The position numbers and the translations under genes were made by a program. Shown here piece by piece: positions 45,143 through 54,092 of a stretch of 64,000 bases of DNA; position 1 is the first letter of the stretch, and each line of letters starts with the position of its first letter. The notes below the pieces were generated by a model that did not search any database, had not been told where the DNA came from, and saw only the letters and a program-made list of their open reading frames with translations. The stretch is from SABI01 sp028532915 (GTDB lineage: Bacteria > Spirochaetota > Spirochaetia > Sphaerochaetales > Sphaerochaetaceae), in contig OY781923.1 of NCBI GenBank assembly GCA_963677225.1, forward strand, positions 1,922,001 to 1,986,000, read 5' to 3'.

Positions 45143-45535
45143 TCACAAAAAGTCCCATACTGCCACCAGCTTCTGAACCCCGTCAGATTCAGAATACACC
45201 GACTTCCCTTTGCCGGAAACATAACATTTTTTTAAAAATTCCTTCTCGTAGTTGGAGTCTCCAAGCTGACGAAACAGTTCTTGCTTCTCCTTTTTGAGCC
45301 TGTTGTACTCTTCATCTTTCTTGTTCTTCCTGACAAAGAGCTCTGCAGACTTCTCGATAAGCTGTTTCTTCCATGCACTGGTCTGGTTAGGATGAACCTC
45401 ATACTTTTCTGCCAGCTCAACCAGAGTCATTTCTTCTTTTACTGCTTCCAGAGCAACTTTGGCTTTGAATTCTTCATCGAATTTTTCATCTCTGTTGGAC
45501 TCCCTACTCCTTGTACCATAGTCCACCTTACTCAT
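45143..45535 (-). pseudogene. IS3-family orfA, separated from its orfB
   Basis: The first 85 residues are a normal IS3 OrfA: the helix-turn-helix EEFKAKVALEAVKEEMTLVELAEKYEVHPNQTSAWKKQLIEKSAELF, followed by a leucine-zipper region. After KEFLKK the frame passes a seven-A tract, the usual place for OrfA/OrfB frameshifting, and then runs into unrelated residues. No orfB can be found downstream, where IS110 DNA begins, so the element is truncated, probably by the IS110 insertion. Confidence 0.8.
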
Positions 45536-45595
45536 TTCAGGAAATGGTTCAACTCATTGGGTTCATCATACATAGAATAGATAAAGGTATGATAC

Positions 45596-45934
45596 ATGGA
45601 GCGTTCAGAGTTACAGATAAAGATCATCGATAATATCAGAAAGTACCGTCTGGAAAAGAATATGACTCAGGAGGAACTGGCGCGACGTTCGAACCTGCAG
45701 ACAGGGTATATCGGAGGGATTGAGACCTACCAGAGATTCCCGAAGATCGATAACCTGAATCAGATAGCCAAGGGTCTTGGGGTGGATCTGGCCGTTTTGA
45801 TCAGCGAGGATACGAACAACAAAGTCATGGAGGTATCTCATAAAATCGAAGAACTTGAAAGATATATCCGTGATTTTCTCAAAACGAATGATATCCCCTC
45901 TTTATCTCGAACAGATAAAGAGGAAGTCGGTTGA
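45596..45934 (+). CDS. XRE-family helix-turn-helix regulator
   Basis: A 112-residue protein. Residues 9-65 form the XRE/Cro fold (IRKYRLEKNMTQEELARRSNLQTGYIGGIETYQRFPKIDNLNQIAKGLGV). The C-terminal helix (VSHKIEELERYIRDFLK) could mediate dimerisation. AAAGG precedes the ATG by eight bases. It sits at the right edge of the mobile-element region and converges tail to tail with the diguanylate cyclase, their stops adjoining. Target genes are unknown. Confidence 0.85.
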   Translation: MERSELQIKIIDNIRKYRLEKNMTQEELARRSNLQTGYIGGIETYQRFPKIDNLNQIAKGLGVDLAVLISEDTNNKVMEVSHKIEELERYIRDFLKTNDIPSLSRTDKEEVG

Positions 45935-47290
45935 TCATACCGCACTGAACACCTGATTTCTACCTGCTTCCTTTGCACTGTAAAGTGCTGTATCTGCAGC
46001 ATCGATCAGATCGCTCTCATTCTCACAGGAAAAATCAGGATAACTTACAACTCCAATCGATAATGAAATCTTTATCGCCTGATTCTGGTTCATAAGCTGG
46101 AACTCGGTTGCAGCCCTTCTCAACTTCTCTGCAATCTCCAGTGTATCATGATGTGAGGCTCCTACCAGTACCGCAAGGAACTCGTCGCCGCCGTAGCGGA
46201 TGAGAACATCTCCATCTCTCACGACATTACGGGTAATATTGCCGATCTGTCGCAGGATCTTGTCACCGATCGGATGTCCGTAAGTATCGTTGACCTGTTT
46301 GAAATGGTCGACATCGAACATAATGAGTCCCAGATATCCGTCATTTCCTATCGCTCTCTGACACTCTTCTCTCAGACGGATCAGACCGAAACGTCGGTTA
46401 TAGAAGGAAGTGAGAGAATCAATGGCAGCGAGACGCTGAACCTGATCATAGGTTATCGCATTGTGCATGGCCAGTCCGAGACCGTTTGTGAATACTTCGA
46501 GCATGTTGACTGTTGATGAATCGAACTCGCTTGATTTGCCCAGAAGAAGGATTCCCAGCATCATACTCTTATATTTGATCGGCTTGACGATCACCTGACG
46601 GGGTCGGTAGGTAGTAAGTACTCCTTCGAGTTTCAGAGAAGGGGGAAAATCGAGCAGCTTATCCTCTTCATCGATCATCACTTCCCGGATGATCGAATTC
46701 TCAACGAGATTCGACTCATCCTTGATACCTTTAGATTTCACAAGAAACAGCTCGCCGGATTTGATGACAAACATAGCCCCGCTCTCGGCCTCGAAATCCT
46801 CGAGAAGCATCTGGAGAGCCTGAGCGGACAGAGATTCGGTTTCAAGATATTTACCGAGCATCTGGGTATAGTTTCGCAGGCTCATCTCCATCTTCATGCT
46901 TGCAGAGATCGTATCGACAAGATGGTTGAAGGCAAGAGCACTGTCACCGATGGCATCGGCCGAATCTACAACGATATGGCAATTCATGCTGTCGCAGTCT
47001 ACCGGCTCGTTCTTTCCCGATATCTCAAACAGATGATTTTCAATGTTATTCATATGATCTGCAAGTATCCTGAGGCGCCTTTCAACGACATTCTTCGCCA
47101 ATGTGATGTTCACCAGACCGACAAGAAGACCGGCACCCACACATGCGGCGCGAAACCACAAGGCATCAGTAATCGTTGAGGGAACACCGATCAGCTTCAT
47201 GAATATCGGGAACACGATACCTACGACAAGGCCGAATCCCATCATCCACAGAGCCAGATCATTGAATACTTTCTTCGTAATTCTTGCCAT
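45935..47290 (-). CDS. Membrane-anchored diguanylate cyclase with GAF-like and GGDEF domains
   Basis: A 451-residue protein that should make c-di-GMP from two GTP. Two hydrophobic helices (about residues 10-60) anchor it to the inner membrane, followed by a HAMP-like linker and a GAF-like sensor region (about 140-270). The C-terminal catalytic domain has the intact GGDEF motif in RYGGDEFLAVL. The allosteric I-site RxxD (RDGD) lies exactly five residues upstream, so product inhibition is expected. The ATG at 47290 has GGAGG ten bases upstream. No effector gene is adjacent. Confidence 0.93.
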   Translation of the reverse strand: MARITKKVFNDLALWMMGFGLVVGIVFPIFMKLIGVPSTITDALWFRAACVGAGLLVGLVNITLAKNVVERRLRILADHMNNIENHLFEISGKNEPVDCDSMNCHIVVDSADAIGDSALAFNHLVDTISASMKMEMSLRNYTQMLGKYLETESLSAQALQMLLEDFEAESGAMFVIKSGELFLVKSKGIKDESNLVENSIIREVMIDEEDKLLDFPPSLKLEGVLTTYRPRQVIVKPIKYKSMMLGILLLGKSSEFDSSTVNMLEVFTNGLGLAMHNAITYDQVQRLAAIDSLTSFYNRRFGLIRLREECQRAIGNDGYLGLIMFDVDHFKQVNDTYGHPIGDKILRQIGNITRNVVRDGDVLIRYGGDEFLAVLVGASHHDTLEIAEKLRRAATEFQLMNQNQAIKISLSIGVVSYPDFSCENESDLIDAADTALYSAKEAGRNQVFSAV

Positions 47291-47505
47291 GTGCAATGTA
47301 CCTCCACCAACTAAGGCACAATTATTGAATTTGTAGACTGAATAGTCAACTCATATAATGAAGTATCAGAAGCAAATCGATAAAATGTAATAACATTCTT
47401 GGATATAAAGGCTGACAACATTCTATAATTGATAAAAAACTAAAAAAAATTACGGTGATAGCATATAGAAACTACCACCGCTTCATCTGTAACTCTATCT
47501 GTATT

Positions 47506-48327
47506 CTAGAAAGAGTATTTCAACATTCCGACGACTCGTTTATACGAAACCTCATCCTGAATATCGATCTGAGGAATAATCGTAAGACTCAGGTCGGCAG
47601 GAAGGTCAACATTGGCGATCAATCCGAGAACAAAACGTGCATCCGGAGTACTCGTGGAGAAGATATTGTCTACATAGTGCTCGAGCATGAGAGCTACGAA
47701 ATTCACAGGCAACGGCATAGCATATCCTACCACATACTCGCCTTTGTAATTGTAACCGTTCACCATATCTCCCGCCAATTCATACTCCCAGACATCTGTG
47801 GAGGAAGCTTCGGTGTAGGCCTGAAAGTTCAATTCCTGATAGGCTCTCATCTGGACACTGGACCATTCGCCATCCCAGATTGCTCCGGTGTCGAACTGCA
47901 GAGCTGCACCGGCTTTTCCTTTCATATAGGCACCTCCCAACGAATCGCTAGTTCCGTTGAGAATCAGACCTTCCAGTCCCATCGGAGCGAAATCCCACCC
48001 GGTACCGATAGACCCGCCGAGGCTCAATTCCATGACGGCGATCGGAGTCAATACGGCATCAACGGTGACAGTGGCCGCTACAGGGGAAACTCCGATCAGC
48101 GATTTGATCTTCAGATTATTATTCTGAGTCAGCATCGAATCACCTTCAAGCATCGGAATCGTCACATTATAAGCGGCCTCGACCTTCACTTCCGGAATAT
48201 CGGAACCGATCAGAGTCACCGAACCTGCGTTGGTGGCAGCCACCAGCGGGGAAACCGTACATATCAGAACTAACGCGAAGACGATCAGTACACGTCGATC
48301 TTTCTTTAATCTGTCAAACAGCATCAT
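47506..48327 (-). CDS. Exported outer-membrane barrel-like protein
   Basis: A 273-residue protein with a signal peptide (VLIVFALVLICTVSPLVAA) and a mature region of alternating beta-type segments ending in the aromatic KYSF. The terminal Phe is the usual outer-membrane assembly signal. No family is recognised. AAGGAGAG precedes the ATG. It lies between the diguanylate cyclase and ohrR-gpx genes, transcribed from the same strand but with clear gaps. Confidence 0.7.
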   Translation of the reverse strand: MMLFDRLKKDRRVLIVFALVLICTVSPLVAATNAGSVTLIGSDIPEVKVEAAYNVTIPMLEGDSMLTQNNNLKIKSLIGVSPVAATVTVDAVLTPIAVMELSLGGSIGTGWDFAPMGLEGLILNGTSDSLGGAYMKGKAGAALQFDTGAIWDGEWSSVQMRAYQELNFQAYTEASSTDVWEYELAGDMVNGYNYKGEYVVGYAMPLPVNFVALMLEHYVDNIFSTSTPDARFVLGLIANVDLPADLSLTIIPQIDIQDEVSYKRVVGMLKYSF

Positions 48328-48399
48328 TATCTATCTCTCCTTACTCGATACGAATTACGCTATTATATCATCTGAGAATGATAATAGATACAAAACATC

Positions 48400-48867
48400 T
48401 TACTTTTTTCTCTTTATAGACGTTGAAATCGTATCGATAAGCCCATCAAGGAGCAAAGCAAGATCTTGTGGAGGAAGCAAATCCTGTTTAGTTTCAGACT
48501 CTGCAAAACTTTTCATGAGGGTTCGGGGGATCATGGCTGCTCTTTCTTTAAGATCTCTTCCCTTGAGGGTGAGAGATATTGAAACGACCCGTTCATCAAA
48601 GTCTTCTCTTTGGCGGATGATGAGATCATCTCTTTCCATTCTCTTGAGCATCGGAGAAATGGTTCCGACATCCAGCAGCGTCGCATTACATATTTCACTT
48701 ACGGTCCGCCCGTCTTTCTCCCAGAGAACCAGCAATGTGATATACTGAAGATAGGTGATTCCGAGAGAGTCAAGAAGTGGTTTATACAGAGCCATCACAC
48801 TCCTTTGCAGCGTGTAGATTCGAAAACATATCTGGTTTTCGAGCATCAGCTCGGGGTGGTCATTCAT
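48400..48867 (-). CDS. ohrR: MarR-family, OhrR-like peroxide-sensing regulator
   Basis: A 155-residue MarR-family winged-helix repressor. The N-terminal block LENQICFRIYTLQRSVMALYKPLLDSLGITYLQY is typical of OhrR and contains the reactive Cys at position 14, which is oxidised by organic hydroperoxides to release DNA. The recognition helix and wing (DVGTISPMLKRMERDDLIIRQREDFDERVVSISLT) are intact. Its ATG overlaps the stop of the glutathione peroxidase gene (ATGA), so the peroxidase and its likely regulator form one operon. The palindrome at 49365-49382 is the probable operator. Confidence 0.88.
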   Translation of the reverse strand: MNDHPELMLENQICFRIYTLQRSVMALYKPLLDSLGITYLQYITLLVLWEKDGRTVSEICNATLLDVGTISPMLKRMERDDLIIRQREDFDERVVSISLTLKGRDLKERAAMIPRTLMKSFAESETKQDLLPPQDLALLLDGLIDTISTSIKRKK

Positions 48868-49337
48868 AACAGTTTCCCGATCTCTTTTCTCAGGCTGGAC
48901 GGCTCAACTTTAGGCCCGAATCGTTTCACTCTCTTTCCATCACCTGAAATGAGAAATTTCGTAAAGTTCCATTTGATCGATGAACCGAACAATCCATTCG
49001 CCCTCTCTTTAAGCCAAACATAGAGAGGATGGGCATCATCGCCGTTTACATTGATCTTGCTCATGATCGGAAAAGTCACTCCGTAGTTCAGTGAACAGAA
49101 CTGTGAGATCTGCTCATCGGTTCCCGGTTCCTGATGGGCGAACTGGTCACACGGAAAGCCCAGAACAACGAGACCCCTGTCTTTGTATTCCTTATATAAT
49201 TTCTCGAGTCCCGCGTATTGTCCTGTAAACCCGCACTTGCTTGCAGTATTGACGATCAAAACGGTCTTCCCTTTCAGTTGAGCGAAATCGAATTCTTCCT
49301 TAGTCGCTGTGATGGTTTTGAAATCATAAAAATCCAT
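48864..49337 (-). CDS. Glutathione peroxidase-family thiol peroxidase
   Basis: A 157-residue enzyme of the GPx family. Cys35 (NTASKCGFTGQY) is the peroxidatic residue, and Cys63 (GFPCDQF) and Cys81 (SQFCSLNYG) lie where the family carries its other cysteines; no selenocysteine is used. Bacterial forms of this type usually take electrons from thioredoxin. The second of two closely spaced ATGs (49337) is chosen because GGAG lies six bases before it. The gene precedes ohrR in one operon and is probably induced by organic peroxides. Confidence 0.92.
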   Translation of the reverse strand: MDFYDFKTITATKEEFDFAQLKGKTVLIVNTASKCGFTGQYAGLEKLYKEYKDRGLVVLGFPCDQFAHQEPGTDEQISQFCSLNYGVTFPIMSKINVNGDDAHPLYVWLKERANGLFGSSIKWNFTKFLISGDGKRVKRFGPKVEPSSLRKEIGKLL

Positions 49338-49364
49338 AAACATCTCCTATATATTTTTAACAAT

Positions 49365-49382
49365 AATATTGTGCACAATATT
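49365..49382. promoter_or_regulatory. Likely OhrR operator
   Basis: An 18-base perfect palindrome, AATATTGTGCACAATATT, 28 bases upstream of the peroxidase start, in an AT-rich promoter. Size and symmetry match MarR/OhrR sites. Binding is inferred from the gene order. Confidence 0.75.
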
Positions 49383-49559
49383 TGTCAAGAGATTCTCTCT
49401 GTTTCGATAATTATTCCATTCAAAGTCAGCACAACAGTCATCATTTCCGCTTTTGGAGTGAAATCTCTCCAATTTACAGTAATTTTTCGGAATATTAATT
49501 GCATTTTTATGCAATAGTTTAATACAATCGAAGTTATATTTTTTTTAAAGGATGTATCT

Positions 49560-51029
49560 ATGGCTTCATTTGCAACAGTTACCACTTTTATCATTTATCT
49601 GATCTTCCTTATGGCGGTCGGACTCTATTTCTATCGTAGAACGAAAAATGTTGAAGATTATCTTCTCGGCGGCCGGGCGATGGGGAAATGGGTCACAGCG
49701 CTTTCCGCTCAGGCCAGCGACATGTCTGGATGGCTTCTGATGGGCCTGCCCGGTGCTGTATACTTATACGGTATCAACCAGAGCTGGATCGCTATAGGGT
49801 TGTTCATCGGTACTGTCGTCAACTGGCTTGTGGTCGCTCCACGGCTTCGTATCTACACGGAACAGACGAATTCGCTCACTCTCTCCTCCTTCTTCGAGAA
49901 CAGGTTCAGAGACCCCACAGGACTGCTGAGGATCATCAGTGCGATCATCACTCTTATATTCTTCGCGATCTATGCATCAAGCGGAATGGCCGGAGCAGGA
50001 AAACTGTTCGAATCGATGTTCGGCATCTCCTATCAGGCAGCGATCGTTATCGGAGCCGTGGTCATCGTCATGTATACGTTCCTCGGCGGATTTCTTGCAG
50101 TATGCTGGACCGACTTGTTTCAGGGAGCTCTGATGTTCTTCTCGATCATCGTCGTTCCCCTGGTAGCCTTTTTCAATGTTGGAGGAATGGAGGCAATATC
50201 GATAGCTTCGGCAATGAAGGACATCTCATTCAGTCTTATGCCTGACTCGTCCTTCATGGGATTCATTGCCATCATATCAACTATGGCATGGGGACTCGGT
50301 TATTTCGGCCAGCCCCATATTCTGGCCCGGTTTATGTCGATCAAGAGCATAAAGGAACTTCCCAAGACAACACTTATTGCAACGGTCTGGGTATTTATTT
50401 CCCTGGGAGGAGCTCTTCTGGTAGGTCTCGTCGGTATAGCAATGTATCAAAGCGCCCCGGGCGGAGATGCAGAGAAAGTGTTCATCTATATGATAACTGA
50501 TACATTCTCCCCCTGGATAGGAGGCATCCTCCTCGCTGCCATTCTTTCGGCGATCATGTCAACGATCGATTCACAGCTGCTTGTCTCTTCTTCTGCTCTG
50601 GCTGAAGATTTCTATCAGAAAGTCATCAAAAAGGATGCGAGTGAAAAAGAGGTGATGTGGGTCAGCCGGCTGAGTGTCATCCTCATTGCGATTGTCGCGA
50701 CACTTCTTGCGATGAATCCTAACAGTTCTATTCTTTCGCTGGTTTCCTATGCATGGGGAGGATTCGGTGCAGCGTTCGGTCCTATCGTCCTCATCTCGTT
50801 ATTCAGCAAGAAATCGACATGGCAATCAGCTCTGTCGGGTATGGTCGTCGGAGCACTGACTGTCGTTATCTGGAAACAGATCGGACTCGGATCGTACATG
50901 TATGAGATCGTCCCCGGTTTCGTGTTCAACTTCATTACGATCTACCTGGTGAATCTCTTTGTCAAACAGAACGACAGGGAAATCACAGAACAGTTCGATC
51001 AGGTCTCGGCGATCATTAAGAACAGCTGA
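49560..51029 (+). CDS. putP: Sodium/proline symporter (SSF family, PutP-like)
   Basis: A 489-residue inner-membrane symporter with about thirteen transmembrane helices. Family marks include the N-terminal YFYRRTKNVEDYLLGGRAMGKWVTALSAQASDMSGWLLMGLPGAVYL, matching the substrate and sodium site region of PutP, and GGFLAVCWTDLFQGALMF, WGLGYFGQPHILARFMSI and ILAAILSAIMSTIDSQLLVSSSALAEDFYQ. Proline is the likely substrate because the match to PutP is close. AAAGGA precedes the ATG. It is a single gene with an imperfect hairpin terminator downstream, divergent from the peroxidase operon. Confidence 0.9.
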   Translation: MASFATVTTFIIYLIFLMAVGLYFYRRTKNVEDYLLGGRAMGKWVTALSAQASDMSGWLLMGLPGAVYLYGINQSWIAIGLFIGTVVNWLVVAPRLRIYTEQTNSLTLSSFFENRFRDPTGLLRIISAIITLIFFAIYASSGMAGAGKLFESMFGISYQAAIVIGAVVIVMYTFLGGFLAVCWTDLFQGALMFFSIIVVPLVAFFNVGGMEAISIASAMKDISFSLMPDSSFMGFIAIISTMAWGLGYFGQPHILARFMSIKSIKELPKTTLIATVWVFISLGGALLVGLVGIAMYQSAPGGDAEKVFIYMITDTFSPWIGGILLAAILSAIMSTIDSQLLVSSSALAEDFYQKVIKKDASEKEVMWVSRLSVILIAIVATLLAMNPNSSILSLVSYAWGGFGAAFGPIVLISLFSKKSTWQSALSGMVVGALTVVIWKQIGLGSYMYEIVPGFVFNFITIYLVNLFVKQNDREITEQFDQVSAIIKNS

Positions 51030-51046
51030 TCGGCCGATACATAAAA

Positions 51047-51091
51047 AGAGGACGGAGTAAGGCTTTCAAGCCCTCTCAGTCCTTCTTTTTT
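51047..51091. terminator. Terminator between putP and the aldo/keto reductase
   Basis: An imperfect stem made of AGGAC/GTCCT and an inner GGCTT/AAGCC, followed on the plus strand by TTCTTTTTT. It serves putP, and on the other strand an A-rich 5' side makes a second direction possible. Confidence 0.6.
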
Positions 51092-51108
51092 CAGATCTTC
51101 AGTTGCTC

Positions 51109-52137
51109 CTATCTGTAGCTGCTTGACGGTGCCCACAGATTGATATCGCTGTCGACAGCAAGTGCATCTATCCTTTCGAGCTCATCATCAGAGAATCCGA
51201 GATTATCGAGGGCTGCAACGTTCTCTTTTATCTGCTGCGGAGAACTTGCTCCGATGAGAACTGATGTTACCTCCTTTCTTCTCAATACCCAGGAGAGAGC
51301 CATCTGCGCCAGACTCTGTCCCCTTTCTTTTGCGATCTCGTTGAGACCTTCGATCCTCTCGAGAGTCTCCTTTTTGAGCATCTTCTGCGAAAGTGCTGTT
51401 CCTTCTGTTGCTGCACGGGAATTCTGGGGAATCCCTTTGAGGTATTTATCACTGAGCATCCCTTGAGCCAACGGTGAGAAACAGATGGTCCCGACACCCA
51501 ATTCACCTAGCGTGGTAAGCAGATCCTCCTCAACCCAGCGGTTGATCATCGAATATGACGGCTGGTGGATCAGAAGGGGAACACCCATACTCTCAAGTAT
51601 TGCATGCGCTTCACGTGTCTTTGAGGCAGAGTACGAGGAGATACCTACATACAGTGCTTTTCCACTGTGATACGCACTTGCAAGAGCTCCCATGGTCTCT
51701 TCGAGCGGAGTATCTGGATCATATCGGTGTGAATAGAAGATGTCGACGTATTCGAGGCCCATCCTCTCGAGAGACTGATCCAGAGAGGCCAGCAGATATT
51801 TCCTGCTTCCCCATTCTCCGTACGGCCCGGGGTACATTCTGTATCCGGCCTTAGTGGAGATGATCAGTTCATCCCGGTATGAAGCGAGATCCGTCGCCAG
51901 AATATTTCCGAAATTCAGTTCGGCCGACCCTGGAGGCGGACCGTAGTTGTTTGCAAGATCGAAATGGGTTATTCCGCTGTCGAATGCGGTATAGACCATC
52001 TCTCTGGCATTTTCGACACTCGTTGCATCTCCGAAATTGTGCCACAATCCCAGCGAGACCATGGGGAGATGAAGTCCGCTTCTCCCTACCCTCTTATATT
52101 TCATAGTATCATACCTTTCATCGCAGGCTTTATACAT
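51109..52137 (-). CDS. Aldo/keto reductase, YghZ-like
   Basis: A 342-residue NADPH-dependent reductase of the aldo/keto reductase fold. It matches YghZ (L-glyceraldehyde 3-phosphate reductase/methylglyoxal reductase) through its whole length: ANNYGPPPGSAE near residue 60, SLDQSLERMGLEYVDIFYSHR, LYVGISSYSASKT, LLIHQPSYSMINRW, FSPLAQGMLSDKYL and LIGASSPQQIKENVAAL. The longer start at 52137 is used: GGAGG lies five bases upstream, and the DERYDTMKY segment it adds has an exact counterpart in YghZ. Role: detoxification of reactive aldehydes. Confidence 0.9.
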   Translation of the reverse strand: MYKACDERYDTMKYKRVGRSGLHLPMVSLGLWHNFGDATSVENAREMVYTAFDSGITHFDLANNYGPPPGSAELNFGNILATDLASYRDELIISTKAGYRMYPGPYGEWGSRKYLLASLDQSLERMGLEYVDIFYSHRYDPDTPLEETMGALASAYHSGKALYVGISSYSASKTREAHAILESMGVPLLIHQPSYSMINRWVEEDLLTTLGELGVGTICFSPLAQGMLSDKYLKGIPQNSRAATEGTALSQKMLKKETLERIEGLNEIAKERGQSLAQMALSWVLRRKEVTSVLIGASSPQQIKENVAALDNLGFSDDELERIDALAVDSDINLWAPSSSYR

Positions 52138-52253
52138 AATTCCTCCTTGAGTATTGATCTTCTTCTAAAGGTAATCCATTCTCTGAGTACTTTCAAGGAA
52201 ATGACAGCTATTCCTGTCTGAACTTTCTCTTTACCCTGATACCGTTTTGCATC

Positions 52254-52259
52254 TATAGT
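52254..52259 (+). promoter_or_regulatory. -10 element placing plsC start at the transcript end
   Basis: TATAGT ends six bases before the ATG at 52266, with no ribosome site between. The -35 side (TTACCC at 52231, 17 bases away) is weak. Confidence 0.45.
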
Positions 52260-52265
52260 GAAACG

Positions 52266-52937
52266 ATGAATATTATTGAAAGAATTACGAATGCTTCGTT
52301 TCGTCTTGTATATAGACTTTTCTTCAAGTTCGACAGAAGAGAACTCGATAAGGTTCCCCACAAAGGTCCTCTGCTTCTGATCGCCAATCATACATCTTTT
52401 CTTGATGGTCCCCTGATGTATGTGTTTCTCAGACCGAGAAAGACAATCGCCATGGCGAAAAAAGAGCTGTGGAATCACTGGTTCACCAGAAATATCATGA
52501 AATTGTGGAAGTGCATCCCGGTAGACAGGGAAAACATGACACGAGAGAGTATGCAGGCCTCCCTGAAGGTATTGAAGGAAAAGAACATTCTGGCTATCGC
52601 TCCGGAAGGAACCAGAAACAGGGAGGGGATACTCCAGATGGGAAAATCGGGAGTTGCCTTCATCGCCTACAAGGAAAAAGTCCCCATGATCCCGGTAGCG
52701 ATTCTGGGATTCGAAAAGTTCTCCGAGAATATAAGAAGATTCAGAAGGACTCCCCTGTTTGTCAAAGTAGGCAGACCGTTTACAATAATAAAGACAGAAG
52801 GCCGTCTAGATGCCGACGGAAGAGAAAAGCTCATGGAAGAGATCATGCTGCATCTTGCAGCTCTTCTGCCAGAGAAGAACCGGGGATTCTACAGCGGGAA
52901 ACAACGCCCGTACACACTCACGACGGTTGAAAAGTAA
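52266..52937 (+). CDS. plsC: 1-acyl-sn-glycerol-3-phosphate acyltransferase
   Basis: A 223-residue membrane-associated acyltransferase making phosphatidic acid. The catalytic HX4D motif is NHTSFLDG (His42, Asp47), and the substrate-binding motif is APEGTRNREGILQMGKSG. The typical VPMIPVAILG block follows. The short N-terminus lacks a long membrane helix. It has no ribosome site and appears leaderless. No lipid genes are adjacent. Confidence 0.92.
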   Translation: MNIIERITNASFRLVYRLFFKFDRRELDKVPHKGPLLLIANHTSFLDGPLMYVFLRPRKTIAMAKKELWNHWFTRNIMKLWKCIPVDRENMTRESMQASLKVLKEKNILAIAPEGTRNREGILQMGKSGVAFIAYKEKVPMIPVAILGFEKFSENIRRFRRTPLFVKVGRPFTIIKTEGRLDADGREKLMEEIMLHLAALLPEKNRGFYSGKQRPYTLTTVEK

Positions 52938-53003
52938 TAGAAAGAATTAAAGGTCAGACACAACTGTGCCTGACCTTCACCGATATTCCTTCAATTAAGA
53001 AAG

Positions 53004-53531
53004 TTATTGGAGTTGAGAACTCCCTGTAACAGATGATCCTTCATCCATCGTGAAACTATCCATATATTCTTGAGTTGCGAAGAAGATGTCTCCATCTACA
53101 GTTCCCTCTACCAGATGGAACCCGTTTGCTTCGACGTAGACATCACCTTTGAATGTTCCACCCTGAATACGGGTATTTTCGCTTCTTACTGTCATCTTCG
53201 GTGCACTGACAGTATATCGTTCAACGATCACCCTGTTCTCATCCTGAGCGTAGAATGCGAGCTTTCTGTAGATATCATCATTGTGTGTGAACTGTCCGTC
53301 GATGACGAAAGGCTCTTCGAGTGACAAGTCCTCAAGGACTGCAATGATCCATGTTCCCTCGGCACTTACAGCATTGAGAAAAGCTGAAACGTCATCAACG
53401 ATCGACGCTGTAGTGACAGCATCGGGTTCTTCTGCGACACTCACTGCAGCTTCTTCCTTTTTGGAACAGCCTGAGACTATGAGTACTATTGAAAAAATTG
53501 CGATCAGCAATATTAGATATTTTTTATTCAT
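53004..53531 (-). CDS. Putative lipoprotein with a beta-helix-like C-terminus
   Basis: A 175-residue protein with a lipoprotein signal (ILLIAIFSIVLIVSGC), Cys near residue 22. After an acidic linker, residues 100-175 consist of short beta repeats (TRIQGGTFKGDVYVEANGFHLVEGTVDGDIFFATQEY) that recall a small beta-helix, as in bactofilin-like proteins, though no family is certain. GGAGG precedes the ATG. It converges with plsC. Confidence 0.7.
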   Translation of the reverse strand: MNKKYLILLIAIFSIVLIVSGCSKKEEAAVSVAEEPDAVTTASIVDDVSAFLNAVSAEGTWIIAVLEDLSLEEPFVIDGQFTHNDDIYRKLAFYAQDENRVIVERYTVSAPKMTVRSENTRIQGGTFKGDVYVEANGFHLVEGTVDGDIFFATQEYMDSFTMDEGSSVTGSSQLQ

Positions 53532-53697
53532 CTATATCCTCCAAGCACACACTAGCTTGTTTTAAATACAATTACAATATGTATAATTTTATATCGAATA
53601 CATTTTAATAAATTTTTCAAAACTCAGGATTGAATCTCTCGCGAAATGTGCACAAAGACATCGGTTATCTCACATATACCGAATTCAGATTCGAAAA

Positions 53698-53730
53698 GAA
53701 GGTTTCAGACCGTGACGGTCGTAAACCTTC
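53698..53730 (-). terminator. Terminator of the RND efflux operon
   Basis: Arms GAAGGTTT (53698-53705) and AAACCTTC (53723-53730) with inner GACCG/CGGTC pairing. On the minus strand it is followed by TTCTTTTC. It lies 69 bases after the stop of the last operon gene. Confidence 0.6.
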
Positions 53731-53798
53731 TTTCTGATAATTTTTCAAGTCGAAATTTCAGTATGGTCAAATCAGGGACTGTCGGACAGTCCCGTAAT

Positions 53799-54092
53799 TC
53801 ATACGTTCAGATCTTCATAGGGAATCCTGAACACCCTGATTCCTTCGATGGTGAATCTCTTTTTCACATCTCTGACCGCTTCAACCATTTTCCCGGCTGT
53901 CACATCGTCTGTATAGATGATATAGATGAAATTCTCTTCCGGCCATACGGCATCTCCCATTCTCGGGTCAGTATTTCCTCTTCCGTGAACATTGTTCAGT
54001 CTCGTATAAGAAAATCCGTCTTCAACATCGTTGAGAGCCTGCCTGATATCTTCTTCAACAGTATTATTTGCAATAATCTCTAATCTGCACAT
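53799..54092 (-). CDS. PG0541-type transporter-associated protein, P-II-like
   Basis: A 97-residue protein of the kind found directly after RND efflux permease genes (PG0541 family), with a ferredoxin-like/P-II-like fold: MCRLEIIANNTVEEDIRQALNDV, then WPEENFIYIIYTDD and KRFTIEGIRVFRIPYED. Its start at 54092 overlaps the permease stop by 13 bases. The frame extends upstream, but that part is a shadow of the permease gene. It probably modulates the transporter; the mechanism is unknown. Confidence 0.8.
   Translation of the reverse strand: MCRLEIIANNTVEEDIRQALNDVEDGFSYTRLNNVHGRGNTDPRMGDAVWPEENFIYIIYTDDVTAGKMVEAVRDVKKRFTIEGIRVFRIPYEDLNV

Noticed and set aside
52951..52976. Hairpin between plsC and the lipoprotein gene as a terminator
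   Set aside because: The stem is partly mismatched and there is no T-run on either strand, so it is not called.
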